The translations under genes and the position numbers were made by a program. Shown here piece after piece: positions 43,015 to 52,271 of a DNA stretch of 64,000 nucleotides. This DNA is from Bog-532 sp963828445. GTDB lineage: Bacteria > Actinomycetota > Actinomycetes > Streptosporangiales > Streptosporangiaceae. The stretch lies in the NCBI GenBank assembly GCA_963828445.1, contig CAWHFP010000007.1, forward strand, positions 62,001 to 126,000, written 5' to 3'. Numbering within the stretch: position 1 is the first letter of the stretch; the number at the start of each line of letters is the position of its first letter. A model generated the notes under the pieces. That model made no database searches, had not been told where the DNA came from, and saw only the letters and a program-made list of their open reading frames with translations.

Positions 43015-43839
43015 TGAGCCTGATCGGGGCGCACGTCTCGGTCGCGGGCGGACTGGCCACCGGTGGGCTGGCCTACGCGGCGGCGGTCGGCGCCGAAGCC
43101 CTGCAGCTGTTCGTGACCAACCCGCGGGCCTGGGCCACCCCGCCCGGGGACCCGGGCCAGGACGCGGCCCTGCGGGCGGCGGGCCTGCCGGTCTACGTGC
43201 ACGCGTCGTACCTGATCAACCTGGGCTCGGCGGACGAGCTGACCGCGGCCCGGTCGGTGTCGGCGCTGGGCCACGCGCTGGGCCGGGGCGCGGAGATCGG
43301 CGCCCGCGGCGTGGTCGTGCACACCGGGTCCGCGGCCGGGGCCGACCGGGACACCGCGCTGGCTCAGGTGGCCAGCGGGCTGCGGCCGCTGCTGGACAAG
43401 CTGGGCGACGACGATCCGGACCTGCTGCTGGAGCCGATGGCCGGGCAGGGTCAGATGCTGTGCGCCGACCTGGGCCAGCTGGCGGGCTACCTGGACGTGC
43501 TGGACTGGCATCCGCGGGCCTGCGTGTGCCTGGACACCTGCCACCTGTTCGCGGCCGGCCATGACCTGACCGCCCCCGGCGGCGACCGAGGCCCTGGTGG
43601 CCGCGCTGGGCGACGCGGCCGGCCGGGTGCGGCTGGTGCACGCCAACGACTCGGCCACCGGCTGCGGGTCGCGCCGGGACCGGCACGCCAACATCGGCGC
43701 GGGCCAGATCGGCGCGGCCCCGTTCGGCGAGCTGCTCCGTCACCCGGCCCTGGCCGACGCGCCGTTCATCGTGGAGACCCCGGGCGGTCAGCAGGCCCAC
43801 GCCGCCGACGTCGCCACCCTGAAGGCCCTCCGCGGCTAG
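43014..43839 (+). CDS. nfo: Endonuclease IV / deoxyribonuclease IV (one frameshift)
   Basis: About 274 aa. AP endonuclease of base-excision repair, TIM barrel with a trinuclear zinc site. MSLIGAHVSVAGGLATGGLA with the His ligand, LQLFVTNPRAWATPP, YVHASYLINLGS, GVVVHTGSA, LLLEPMAGQGQM, CVCLDTCHLFAAGHD, then after a shift near 43580 VRLVHANDSATGCGSRRDRH, ANIGAGQIG and FIVETPGG. One extra G accounts for the shift. Translationally linked to the kinase gene. Confidence 0.92.
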
Positions 43840-43849
43840 CGCCGCCGGT

Positions 43850-44620
43850 TCAGCGGACGCCGCAGAGCAGCCGGTTGCCGCCGCGCTGCCACAACGTCCC
43901 GACCTCGGCGAAGCCCGCGGCCTGGAGCGCGTCCACGTGGGTGGCCAGCAGGCCGGAGGGCGAGCCGTGGTGGTTGGCGTCCACGGCCCGCTGGGCCCGC
44001 TCGGCGACCAGGCCGCTCAGGGCGGGGTCAGCCGCGGCCGCCTCCCACCAGCGGGTCCAGCCCTCACCATGGCCGTCCGGGAACCGGCGCTGATCCTCCC
44101 GCTCGATCAGCTCGTGCTCCAGGCGGACCAGGGTCGTCGCGGCGGGATCCGAGCCCAGGTGGTCGCCGTCCAGGAACAGGCCGCCGGGTCGCAGCACCGT
44201 GGCCAGCGTGACGTACAGGTGGCGCAGGTCGGGTGCGGTCAGCCAGTGCAGGGCGGTGGTGCTGACCGCGGCGTCGGCCGGGCCGGCCAGGGCGGCTGTC
44301 CACTCGCCGCCCCGCAGGTCGGCGTCGACGAAGCGCAGGCCGGGGCGGCTCCCGTACGCGGCCCGGCCGAGGGCCAGGGTGACCGGGTCGGCGTCCACGG
44401 CCACCACGGTCGCCTTGGGCAGGCGGTCCAGCAGCCGGACCGACAGGGAGCCCGGGCCGCAGCCCAGGTCGATCACGACCGGATCCTCGCGTCCGGTGCC
44501 CACCTCCACCGCGTCGATCAGCGCGGTGAACCGGTCCTCCCGGTCCGGCAGCAGGTCCTCCTGCTGGCGCTCCCAGCGTTCGATCCAGCCGAGTGCGGTG
44601 TCCTGAGCGAGTTCAGTCAT
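43850..44620 (-). CDS. SAM-dependent class I methyltransferase
   Basis: 256 aa. The SAM-binding motif VVIDLGCGPGSLSVRLLDRL, the acidic strand end VVAVDADPVTLALG and motif TTALHWLTAPDL identify a Rossmann-fold methyltransferase of the trans-aconitate/Methyltransf_25 kind. Substrate unknown. It is convergent with nfo and divergent from the CGNR gene, whose -10 box lies about 27 bp from its start. Confidence 0.85.
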   Translation of the reverse strand: MTELAQDTALGWIERWERQQEDLLPDREDRFTALIDAVEVGTGREDPVVIDLGCGPGSLSVRLLDRLPKATVVAVDADPVTLALGRAAYGSRPGLRFVDADLRGGEWTAALAGPADAAVSTTALHWLTAPDLRHLYVTLATVLRPGGLFLDGDHLGSDPAATTLVRLEHELIEREDQRRFPDGHGEGWTRWWEAAAADPALSGLVAERAQRAVDANHHGSPSGLLATHVDALQAAGFAEVGTLWQRGGNRLLCGVR

Positions 44621-44646
44621 GCCGGAGCCTCCCTGGCGTGCCTGTC

Positions 44647-44652
44647 TATAAT
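44647..44652 (+). promoter_or_regulatory. Probable -10 element TATAAT of the CGNR gene
   Basis: A perfect TATAAT 34 bp before the chosen GTG of the CGNR gene, in an otherwise GC-rich stretch. No clear -35 box at the expected distance. Confidence 0.5.
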
Positions 44653-44685
44653 GATTTAGGCAGTGACAACGTACGCTTCGAGGAT

Positions 44686-45318
44686 GTGACTGGTCAAGTG
44701 GATTACAACAGTCACACGGACGCGGTGCTGGCCGTGACGGTGGCCCTGGTCAACGCGCTCACGGCCGGTGAGGCCTACGGGAAGGCCTACTCCCCGCCCA
44801 CCGGAGATGACCGGGCCGTGGCGGCGCGGACGGCGCTGAACGCGGACGGGGTGGCCCGGCCGCGGGCGCTCACCGCCGCCGAGGCCGACGCGCTGGCCGG
44901 GGTGGCCGGCGAGCTGCGGACGGTATTCGAGGCCCTGGCGGGCGGGAACGTGGACGGCGCCGCCGGGCGGGTCAACGGGCTGCTGGCCCGGACCGGGGCC
45001 CACCCGTACCTGGACCGCCACGACGACGAGCCCTGGCACCTGCACTACCAAGGCACCGAGAAAGACCTGGCCACCGGCTGGGCCGCGGGCTGCGCGGCCG
45101 GGCTGGCCGTGGTGCTGGGCGGTCCGGAATGGCGCCGGCTCGGCATGTGCACGGCCCCGCGCTGCGACCGGGTGTACGTGGACACCTCGCGCAACGGGAC
45201 CCGCCGATTCTGCTCCACGGCCTGCCAGAACCGGGTCAAAGCGGCCCTTTTCCGGGAACGAACCGGCGGGTCCGCTGGTTACGCCGAGGGGACGAAAAAC
45301 CGCTTGTCCGCCTCCTGA
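44686..45318 (+). CDS. CGNR zinc finger domain protein
   Basis: About 210 aa from the GTG at 44686 (GAGG just upstream). The N-terminal ABATE-like domain (VLAVTVALVNALTAGEAYGK and LTAAEADALAGVAGELRTVF) is followed by the C-terminal zinc finger CTAPRCDRVYVDTSRNGTRR and FCSTACQNRVKAALFRER, a Cys4 CGNR motif. These are putative stress-response transcription factors common in actinobacteria. Its target may be the MFS gene 48 bp downstream on the same strand. Confidence 0.9.
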   Translation: MTGQVDYNSHTDAVLAVTVALVNALTAGEAYGKAYSPPTGDDRAVAARTALNADGVARPRALTAAEADALAGVAGELRTVFEALAGGNVDGAAGRVNGLLARTGAHPYLDRHDDEPWHLHYQGTEKDLATGWAAGCAAGLAVVLGGPEWRRLGMCTAPRCDRVYVDTSRNGTRRFCSTACQNRVKAALFRERTGGSAGYAEGTKNRLSAS

Positions 45319-45365
45319 GCTGGCGGTTAGCCTCGTTCGACCCCTCAGAAGAGATCGGAAGCCCC

Positions 45366-46628
45366 ATGCTCGCCCGCCGTTTCCCGGTGCTCCGGCGCCG
45401 GGATTTCCTGCTGCTCCTGGCCGACCGGTTCATCGCGCCGGGCGCCATGGCGTTCTCCATCGTGGGCGTGTCGTTCGCGGTGCTGGACGAGGGCGGGACG
45501 CCGGCCGACCTGTCCTACGTGCTGGCCGCCCAGATCGCCCCCTGCCTGGTGTTCTGCCTGGTCGGTGGGGTGATCGCCGACCGTGTCGCACCGCAGCGGG
45601 TGATCGCCGCGTCGAACCTGCTGATCGCGCTGGGCGAGGGCACGTTCGGCATCCTGGTGCTGACCGGGCGGCCGCAGCTGTGGCAGATGATGCTGCTGGA
45701 GGTGCTGACCGGAACCGGCATCGCCACGTTCTACCCGGCCTCGCAGGCACTGCTGCCGTCGCTGGTCCCGGACGGAGAACTGCAGCAGGCCAGTTCGCTG
45801 AGCCGGCTGGCCATGAACATGGCCATGATGGGCGGGGCCGCGGTGGCCGGCGTGGTGGTGGCCGCGGTCGGCCCGGGCTGGGCGCTGACCATCTGCGGGG
45901 CCGGGGTGACGGTCACCGTGCCCATGCTGCTCAGCATCAAGGGCGGGGCGTTGTCCCGCGAGCCGTCCGGCACCAGCATGCTGCGCGACCTACGGGAGGG
46001 CTGGTCCGAGTTCCGGTCGCACACCTGGCTGTGGGTCATCGTGGGTCAGTACTGCCTGGTCATGATGGCCTGGTACGGCGGGTTCGAGGTGCTGGGCCCG
46101 GTGGTGGCCAAGGCTCACCTGGGCGGCGCGGCCGCCTGGGGCGCGGTCATGGCCGCCGAGTCCGTGGGCCTGGTCGCGGGCGGCCTGCTGTCGCTGTGGC
46201 GGGCCCCGAAGCATCCCATGCGGCTGGTGGCCGGGTCCGGGGTGGTGCTGGGCCTGACGCCACTGGCGCTGGCCATGCTCTGGCCGCTGGCGGTGGTGTG
46301 CGTGGTTTCGTTCGTGGTCGGGACGGCCACCGAGTACATGATGGTGGTCTGGACCGTGACCATGGCCCGCAACATCCGGCCCGAAGCGCTGGCCCGGGCC
46401 TCGGGTTACGACGGGCTGGGCTCGATGATGGCCACCCCGGTCGGCGCGCTGATCGCGGGACCGGCCGCGACCCACTACGGGGTGGGGCGGGTCCAGTACG
46501 TGGCGGCGGCGCTGATCGCGATCGTGTCCCTGCTGGCGCTGCTGCCCCGGGACGTGCGCACCCGCACGGACCCGCCGCCGGTCGGCCTGGAAGCCGAAGT
46601 CGAGGTGGCGGCGGGCCCGGTCGGGTGA
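45366..46628 (+). CDS. MFS transporter
   Basis: 420 aa from the ATG at 45366. Twelve hydrophobic segments with the MFS loop VGGVIADRVAPQRVIAASNL between helices 2 and 3, resembling enterobactin exporter-like or MFS_3 drug-efflux proteins. LTGTGIATFYPASQALLPSL is typical of that subgroup. The substrate is unknown. Its position just after the CGNR regulator suggests regulated efflux. Confidence 0.88.
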   Translation: MLARRFPVLRRRDFLLLLADRFIAPGAMAFSIVGVSFAVLDEGGTPADLSYVLAAQIAPCLVFCLVGGVIADRVAPQRVIAASNLLIALGEGTFGILVLTGRPQLWQMMLLEVLTGTGIATFYPASQALLPSLVPDGELQQASSLSRLAMNMAMMGGAAVAGVVVAAVGPGWALTICGAGVTVTVPMLLSIKGGALSREPSGTSMLRDLREGWSEFRSHTWLWVIVGQYCLVMMAWYGGFEVLGPVVAKAHLGGAAAWGAVMAAESVGLVAGGLLSLWRAPKHPMRLVAGSGVVLGLTPLALAMLWPLAVVCVVSFVVGTATEYMMVVWTVTMARNIRPEALARASGYDGLGSMMATPVGALIAGPAATHYGVGRVQYVAAALIAIVSLLALLPRDVRTRTDPPPVGLEAEVEVAAGPVG

Positions 46629-46635
46629 AGGTGCC

Positions 46636-47679
46636 TCAGCCGAAGAAGGGCTCGGCCTCGGCGTAGCGCTCGGGTGGGACCGTCTTGAGCTCGGCGGTCG
46701 CCTCGGTGAGCGGGACCCGGATGATGTCGGTGGCCCGCAGGGCCACCATGTTGCCGAAGGCCCCGTCGTGCACGGCGTCGATCGCGTGCACCCCGAACCG
46801 GGTGGCCAGCACCCGGTCGAACGCGGTCGGCGTGCCACCGCGCTGGATGTGCCCGAGCACCGCGGTGCGGGCCTCCTTGCCGGTGCGCTGCTCGATCTGG
46901 TCGGCCAGCAGCTGGCCGACGCCGCGGTTGGCCAGCCGGGCGTGACCGAACGAGTCGACCCCCTGGTCCTCAGCGGCGAACTCCTCGTCGGCGGGCTGCG
47001 CGCCCTCGGCCACCACCACGATCGGCGAGTACCGGGTCTGGAAGCGGTGCTCGACGTACTTGCAGACCTGCTCGATGCTGAACGGCTTCTCCGGGATGAG
47101 GATGACGTTGGCCCCGCCGGCCAGGCCCGCGTGCAGCGCGATCCAGCCCGCGTGCCGCCCCATCACCTCGACGATCAGCGCGCGGTGGTGGCTCTCGGCC
47201 GTGGTGTGCAGCCGGTCGATGGCCTCCATGGCGATGTTGACCGCGGTGTCGAAGCCGAACGTGTAGTCGGTCGCGCCCAGGTCGTTGTCGATGGTCTTGG
47301 GTACCCCGACCACGTTGACGCCCTCGGCGTACAGCTTGGTCGCCGCGCCCAGGGTGTCCTCGCCGCCGATCGCGATCAGCGCGTCCACCCCGAGGCCGGC
47401 CAGGTTGTCCTTGATCCGCTCGGCCCCGGAAGGACCGTTGCCGCTGGTCGCGAACGGGTTGGTCCGGGACGTGCCCAGAATCGTCCCGCCCCGGGGCAGG
47501 ATGCCGCGTACGGCCTGCACGTCCAGGGGGACCGTGTCCCCCTCCAGCGGACCGCGCCAGCCGTCGCGGAAGCCTACGAACTCATACCCGTACTCCTGCA
47601 CGCCCTTGCGCACGACGGCACGGATCACAGCATTCAAACCGGGGCAGTCGCCGCCTCCGGTGAGGACTCCCACTCTCAT
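46636..47679 (-). CDS. pfkA: 6-phosphofructokinase, group III, with PPi-type active-site residues
   Basis: 347 aa from the ATG at 47679. MRVGVLTGGGDCPGLNAVIR, GGTILGTSRTNPF, then IGGEDTLGAATKLYAEGVNV and PKTIDNDLGATDYTFGFDTA. ATP-dependent enzymes have Gly at the fourth position of GGxG and PGTIDND; here Asp and Lys occupy these two positions, the combination seen in PPi-dependent members of the mixed-substrate group. It therefore may use pyrophosphate and act reversibly. MGRHAGWIALHAGLAGGANV and LGHIQRGGTPTAFDR complete the family pattern. Convergent with the MFS gene. Confidence 0.93.
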   Translation of the reverse strand: MRVGVLTGGGDCPGLNAVIRAVVRKGVQEYGYEFVGFRDGWRGPLEGDTVPLDVQAVRGILPRGGTILGTSRTNPFATSGNGPSGAERIKDNLAGLGVDALIAIGGEDTLGAATKLYAEGVNVVGVPKTIDNDLGATDYTFGFDTAVNIAMEAIDRLHTTAESHHRALIVEVMGRHAGWIALHAGLAGGANVILIPEKPFSIEQVCKYVEHRFQTRYSPIVVVAEGAQPADEEFAAEDQGVDSFGHARLANRGVGQLLADQIEQRTGKEARTAVLGHIQRGGTPTAFDRVLATRFGVHAIDAVHDGAFGNMVALRATDIIRVPLTEATAELKTVPPERYAEAEPFFG

Positions 47680-47713
47680 GGCGCCAACCTTAGTGGTTAC
47701 CGGGTGGCCCGGG

Positions 47714-48460
47714 TTACAGTTCGCCGCCGGGCGGCGGCTCTTCCTGAGCGCGGGCCGTGGGCTCGGCGGGCAGGCCGCGGGCCAGCTTCTCCTTGGCCGC
47801 CTGGGCGTACATGTCCACACTCTGCTGGCCGGACAGCTTCTCGATGACGCGCATGATCTCGTCGGTGACCTCACGCAGGGCGCGAGCGTCCGAGGCCATG
47901 CCGTAGAAGCGGGAGAAGTCGAGCGGCTCGCCGTAGCGGACCCCGGGCCGGACCCGGAAGTTCGGCTTGATCTGGCCGGACGGCATGAACTCGAACGTGT
48001 TGATCATCGCGCACGGGATCACCGGGACCTGGGCGTCCAGGGCCAGCCGGGCCACGCCGGTCTTGCCCTTGTACAGCCGGCCGTCCGGGCTGCGGGTGCC
48101 CTCCGGGTAGATGCCCAGCAGGTTCCCCTCCGCCAGCACGCGCAGGCCGGTCCGCATGGCCCGCTCACTGGCGGCGCCGCCGCTGCGGTCGATGGGGACC
48201 TGGCCCAGCGCGCTGAAGAAGGCCCGGCTGATGAAGCCCTTCAGCCCCTTGCCGGTGAAGTACTCGGACTTGGCCAGGAAGATCACCTGGCGCCGCAGCG
48301 GGAGCGGGCCGAAGAAGTGATCGGAGAACGACAGGTGGTTGCTGGCGATGATCGCCGCCCCCTGCTTGGGCACGTTGCGCGCGCCTTCCGCCCGCGGGCG
48401 GAAGATGATCTTCAGCGCCACCCCGAGGGTGAGCTGAGCCAGTTTGTAGTACACGCCCAA
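47714..48460 (-). CDS. 1-acylglycerol-3-phosphate acyltransferase (PlsC-like)
   Basis: 248 aa. PlsC motif block I ASNHLSFSDHFFGPLPLRRQ (His-x4-Asp), block III IYPEGTRSPDGRLYKGKTGV, and VPVIPCAMINTFEFMPSG. Acylates lysophosphatidate or a related lysolipid at the inner face of the membrane. On the same strand 34 bp upstream of the pfkA start; divergent from the esterase gene. Confidence 0.9.
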   Translation of the reverse strand: MGVYYKLAQLTLGVALKIIFRPRAEGARNVPKQGAAIIASNHLSFSDHFFGPLPLRRQVIFLAKSEYFTGKGLKGFISRAFFSALGQVPIDRSGGAASERAMRTGLRVLAEGNLLGIYPEGTRSPDGRLYKGKTGVARLALDAQVPVIPCAMINTFEFMPSGQIKPNFRVRPGVRYGEPLDFSRFYGMASDARALREVTDEIMRVIEKLSGQQSVDMYAQAAKEKLARGLPAEPTARAQEEPPPGGEL

Positions 48461-48562
48461 ATATTCGCATGTTCGGCGCGGTTTTTAACCCCACGCGGGA
48501 TGCGATCTGGCCGCCCGCATGCGACGATGCCTAGCACCGGGCCGTTTGACCAGGGGAGGAAC

Positions 48563-49372
48563 ATGGGCCTGCTGCCAGGTGCGCAACCGTTCTCCCACCA
48601 AGGTGGCGCCACCGGCGTGCTGCTGTGTCACGGCTTCACCGGCAGTCCCCAGTCCCTGCGGCCGTGGGCCGGGTTCCTGGCCGAGGCGGGCCTGAGCGTG
48701 TCGCTGCCGCTGCTGCCCGGCCACGGCACCAGCTGGCAGGAGATGAACCACACCACCTCGGACGACTGGCTGGCGGCGGCGGAGACGGCCCTGGCCGAGC
48801 TGCGGAGCCGGTGCGACGAGGTGTTCCTGATGGGCCTGTCCATGGGCGGCTGCCTGGCCCTGCGGCTGGCCGAGACCGCACCCGGGCCCGACCTGCGCGG
48901 CCTGGTCCTGGTCAATCCCTCGCTGGCCCCCGACACCAAGCTGTTCCTGGTCGCGCCGCTGCTCAAGCACGTGATCAAGTCGATGCCGGCCATCGGCAAC
49001 GACATCAAGAAGCCGGGCGCGGACGAACTGTCGTACGACCGGGTGCCGGCGGTGGCGGCGGCGACCTTGCCGCGGCTGTGGAAGGCCACCGCGCGGGACC
49101 TGCCCCAGGTCAGCCAGCCGGTGCTGGTGTACCGCAGCACCGAGGACCACGTGGTGGGGCCGCCCAGCATGCGGGTGCTGGAGGCGGGCCTGCGGCCGGA
49201 ATTGCTGACGGTCCGGGCCTGTCATGACAGTTACCACGTTGCGACAATGGACAATGACGCGCAGGCTATTTTCACCGGAAGCTTGCAGTTCGTCCGGGAG
49301 CACAGTGTTGGTCCTGGAGTGGCTGATTCAAGAGGGTCTGTCCAGGAGGGGAGGGGCGAGGCGAGGACGTGA
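48563..49372 (+). CDS. Alpha/beta hydrolase, carboxylesterase/monoglyceride lipase type
   Basis: 269 aa, ATG at 48563 after AGGGGAGGA. VLLCHGFTGSPQSLRPWAGF holds the oxyanion region, LMGLSMGGCLALRLAET the nucleophile Ser, VYRSTEDHVVGP the Asp, and CHDSYHVATMDNDAQAIFTG the His. It resembles bacterial thermostable carboxylesterases (Est30 type). Lies next to the divergent PlsC-like acyltransferase, suggesting a lipid-related role. Four-base overlap with the following gene. Confidence 0.9.
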   Translation: MGLLPGAQPFSHQGGATGVLLCHGFTGSPQSLRPWAGFLAEAGLSVSLPLLPGHGTSWQEMNHTTSDDWLAAAETALAELRSRCDEVFLMGLSMGGCLALRLAETAPGPDLRGLVLVNPSLAPDTKLFLVAPLLKHVIKSMPAIGNDIKKPGADELSYDRVPAVAAATLPRLWKATARDLPQVSQPVLVYRSTEDHVVGPPSMRVLEAGLRPELLTVRACHDSYHVATMDNDAQAIFTGSLQFVREHSVGPGVADSRGSVQEGRGEART

Positions 49373-49986
49373 GCAGCGGCGAGAATGAAGAAGATGCGGC
49401 CTGGCTCGACCTGATCGCGCGCTTCGAGGCGCCGGCGGCGGGTCAGACGTGGCCCGAGCGCGAGAATCTGGCCGAGCCCGGGACCGCCCCATCCGAGGCG
49501 TCGATCCCGGACGCCTCGCAGGTCAGAACGCCCAAGGCCCCGGAGAGACCGGACGAGCCGCAGGCCAAGGCGCGGCCGGTGCCGGTCGACCCGCCGTTCA
49601 ACGCGGACCTGACCGCGCCCGATTTGACGGCGCCCGACCTGGCCGCACCCGATCGGGCCGCACCCGATCGGGCCCGGCCCGATCGGACCGGGCCGGGCCG
49701 GACGGCGCCCGAGGCGCGGCCGGCGCCGGAGATGCAGGAAGAGCACTACTTCCCGCCGCCACCGCCGCCGCTGCCCAAGCTGGACCCGGTGACCAAGGGG
49801 GCCTGGGCGGCGCTGTTTGGCGGTCCGGCTTACCTGCTCATCGCGACCGCGGTCGGCTGGACGGTGCCCGCGGTGGCCGCGTTCTTCGCCATCGGCGCGT
49901 TCGTGGGCGGGTTCGCCATCCTGGTCATGCGCATGGGGGACGAGCCGCGGGACGGCAACGGCCCCGACGACGGCGCGGTCGTCTAG
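49369..49986 (+). CDS. Conserved actinobacterial membrane protein with repetitive N-terminus
   Basis: 205 aa, GTG overlapping the esterase stop. About 120 residues are charged, disordered and repetitive (LTAPDLTAPDLAAPDRAAPD and on, a 5-residue period), then FPPPPPPLPKLDPVTKGAWA leads to two hydrophobic segments: ALFGGPAYLLIATAVGWTVP and AVAAFFAIGAFVGGFAILVM. No function known. The order esterase, this gene, then ROK kinase on the other strand resembles other actinobacteria. It is convergent with the ROK gene, ends overlapping by four bases. Confidence 0.75.
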   Translation: MSSGENEEDAAWLDLIARFEAPAAGQTWPERENLAEPGTAPSEASIPDASQVRTPKAPERPDEPQAKARPVPVDPPFNADLTAPDLTAPDLAAPDRAAPDRARPDRTGPGRTAPEARPAPEMQEEHYFPPPPPPLPKLDPVTKGAWAALFGGPAYLLIATAVGWTVPAVAAFFAIGAFVGGFAILVMRMGDEPRDGNGPDDGAVV

Positions 49987-50942
49987 GAAGCCACCGCGGC
50001 GTAGCGGCGGGCCAGGTCGGCCGCGCCGACCACGCCCGCGTCGGCGCCCAGTTCGGCCAGCCGGACGTGGGCCAGCGGCCGGTAGCCGCGGCCGACCAGG
50101 GACCGTTCGTAGGCCGACCGGGCCGGCTCGATCAGCAGATCGCCCGCTTCGGAGACGCCGCCGCCGATGATGAAGCAGCCCGGGTCCAAGATCGCGGCCA
50201 GGTCGGCCATGCCCTGACCGAGCCAGTTGCCCACGATCTGGAAGCAGCGCAGCGCGGCCGGGTCGCCCTCCCGGGCCGCCTTGGTGACCTGGGGCCCGGA
50301 GATGCCCTCGGGGCGGCCACCGCCCAGCTGGAGCAGGCGCATCGCGCCCTCGGGGCTGCGCCGGGCGAAGTCGCGGGCCTCGGCCACCAGCGCGCTGCCG
50401 CTGGCGTACTGCTCCCAGCAGCCGCGGTTGCCGCAGCCGCAGAGCCGCCCGTCCGGCACCACCCGGTAGTGCCCGGGCTCGCCGGCGATGCCGTAGCGGC
50501 CGTGGTAGAGGTCCCCGTTGATGAGGATGGCCGCGCCGATGCCGGTCCCCACGGCGATCATGATGACGTCCTGGTAGCCGCGGGCCGCCCCGAACCGGGC
50601 CTCGGCCCAGAGCCCGCTGTCGGCGTCGTTCTCGACGAACACCGGCAGCCCGACCCGTTCCTGCACCGACTCCCGCAGCGGCTCGTTGCGCCAGGCCAGG
50701 TTGGGGGCGAACAGGACGGTGGAACGGTCCTCATCGATGAACCCGGCCGCGCCGAGCCCGACCGCGTCCACGTCGTACGCGGCGGCCAGCTCGGTGACCA
50801 CGTCCGCGATCACCTGGGCGGTCCGGGCCGGGCTGGCGGCCGGGGTGGAGCGTTTCAGCTTTTCGATGATGTGCCCGTCGGCGTCGACGACGCCGGCCGC
50901 GGCTTTGGTTCCCCCTACGTCAACGCCGATCGTCAGGCTCAC
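49983..50942 (-). CDS. ROK-family glucokinase
   Basis: 319 aa from the GTG at 50942, eight bases after GGGAGG. SLTIGVDVGGTKAAAGVVDA is the phosphate loop; VFVENDADSGLWAEARFGAA carries the catalytic Asp; the ROK zinc site is GHYRVVPDGRLCGCGNRGCW with His and three Cys. Phosphorylates glucose, feeding the phosphofructokinase nearby. The 5' end overlaps the DUF5304 3' end by 23 bp. Confidence 0.93.
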   Translation of the reverse strand: MSLTIGVDVGGTKAAAGVVDADGHIIEKLKRSTPAASPARTAQVIADVVTELAAAYDVDAVGLGAAGFIDEDRSTVLFAPNLAWRNEPLRESVQERVGLPVFVENDADSGLWAEARFGAARGYQDVIMIAVGTGIGAAILINGDLYHGRYGIAGEPGHYRVVPDGRLCGCGNRGCWEQYASGSALVAEARDFARRSPEGAMRLLQLGGGRPEGISGPQVTKAAREGDPAALRCFQIVGNWLGQGMADLAAILDPGCFIIGGGVSEAGDLLIEPARSAYERSLVGRGYRPLAHVRLAELGADAGVVGAADLARRYAAVAS

Positions 50943-51318
50943 GACCGGCATCCTCCCATCTGGAGGCCGGTCTGGTTGGCGGGGCCTTCATGGCCGACTC
51001 AAACGCCGAGTAGGCCTCCTGGACCACCGACGCCAGCGCGTCGCTGGCGCCGGTCAGGGTCGAGCCCAGGCCGGAGCCCGCACCCTGGCGCTCCCGCATC
51101 CGGCGCGCGGCCCGGCAGACCGGGCACCAGGCGCACTCGGGCGCCTCGTCCTCGGGCCGGTTGGTGGCGGTGTCCCACACGTCGGCCTGGGGGCGGTCCT
51201 GGCCCAGAGCCCGGCGGACCGAGCCGGTCATTTCCTTGGTCACGCTGCGCGCGCCGGTGCGCATCAGCCAGCGCTGGAGGTCGCCCAGCGGGTCGGGTCC
51301 GGTGTCCCGTTCGGTCAC
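50920..51318 (-). CDS. DUF5304 family protein
   Basis: 132 aa from the GTG at 51318, after GGAGGCCCCAAG. N-terminal amphipathic region PLGDLQRWLMRTGARSVTKE, then CAWCPVCRAARRMRER, a Cys-x2-Cys-x2-Cys-like metal-binding motif, and a tail with SAFESAM. Small conserved actinobacterial protein of unknown function that usually stands beside the ROK glucokinase gene. Confidence 0.75.
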   Translation of the reverse strand: MTERDTGPDPLGDLQRWLMRTGARSVTKEMTGSVRRALGQDRPQADVWDTATNRPEDEAPECAWCPVCRAARRMRERQGAGSGLGSTLTGASDALASVVQEAYSAFESAMKAPPTRPASRWEDAGREPDDRR

Positions 51319-51362
51319 CTTGGGGCCTCCCTGTTCGTTCGTGCCTACTGTCGAGCGTACCT

Positions 51363-52133
51363 CTACCAGCGCAGGACATAAGGCACGCCGGTGGCCCGGA
51401 AATGCCCCACGTTGATGCATTCGGTGACGCCGATCCGGGCCCGGTGGGCCAGCGGCTGGTGCACGTGGCCGAAGAAGGCGTAGCGGGGCCGGGTCCGGCG
51501 GATCACGTCCAGCAGGGCGGCGCTGCCCCGCTCCATCCGGCGGGCCACGGTGTCGTACAGCAACTGGGGCACGGCGGGCGGGATGTGCGTGCAGAGCACG
51601 TCAACCTGGCCGATCGCCGCCAGCTTGGCCGCGTACTCGTCGTCGCTGACCTCGTGGGGCGTGTGGTAGCGGGACCTCAGGCCGCCACCCACGAAGCCGA
51701 ACGTCCAGCCGTCCAGCTCGGCCCGGGCCCCGTCCAGGACCTGGTGGCCGGGTTTGAGGTGCCCGGCCCACATCCGCGGGATGTCGACGTTGCCGTAGGT
51801 GAGGTAGGTGGGCTCGGGCAGGGCCGCGAACAGGTCGGCGTACTGGCGCATGGCGGCACCGTTGATGGCCTCGCGGATCGAGCCGTCGGGCAGGCCCTCG
51901 GCCAGCCGGGCCGACAGGGCCCGGGCCTCGTCGAAGCGCTTTTCCCGGCGCAAGGTCATGAACTCGCGGGCCTGCTCGGCGCCGAACAGGTCGGCGAAGA
52001 TGCCGCGCCGGTGGTCCGCGTAGTCCAGGAACAGCAGCAGATCCCCCAGGCAGATGAGCGCGTCCGCGTCGCGGGCCGCGTCCGGCAGCGCGTCGGACCG
52101 GCCGTGCACGTCGCTCACCAGGTGAATCCGCAT
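51363..52133 (-). CDS. Calcineurin-like metallophosphoesterase
   Basis: 256 aa. All five blocks of the binuclear metal site are visible: MRIHLVSDVHGRSDALPDAA, ICLGDLLLFLD, TYGNVDIPRMW, VLCTHIPPAVP and FGHVHQPLAHRARIGVTEC. Substrate unknown; cyclic-nucleotide and other phosphodiesterases share this fold. It precedes the DUF5304 gene on the same strand and is divergent from the acyl-CoA synthetase gene. Confidence 0.9.
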   Translation of the reverse strand: MRIHLVSDVHGRSDALPDAARDADALICLGDLLLFLDYADHRRGIFADLFGAEQAREFMTLRREKRFDEARALSARLAEGLPDGSIREAINGAAMRQYADLFAALPEPTYLTYGNVDIPRMWAGHLKPGHQVLDGARAELDGWTFGFVGGGLRSRYHTPHEVSDDEYAAKLAAIGQVDVLCTHIPPAVPQLLYDTVARRMERGSAALLDVIRRTRPRYAFFGHVHQPLAHRARIGVTECINVGHFRATGVPYVLRW

Positions 52134-52271
52134 GCCTCCACGCTAAGCCCGGGACGTGTGTGAAGGCAGGCCGGCCGGACGTAGCCTGGATGTGTCCGGC
52201 CGAAGACTACCGGCCAGTAGCTTTACACGGTACGGTCGTGGCATCGCCCAGGCCCTGAAGGAGAGAGTGTC

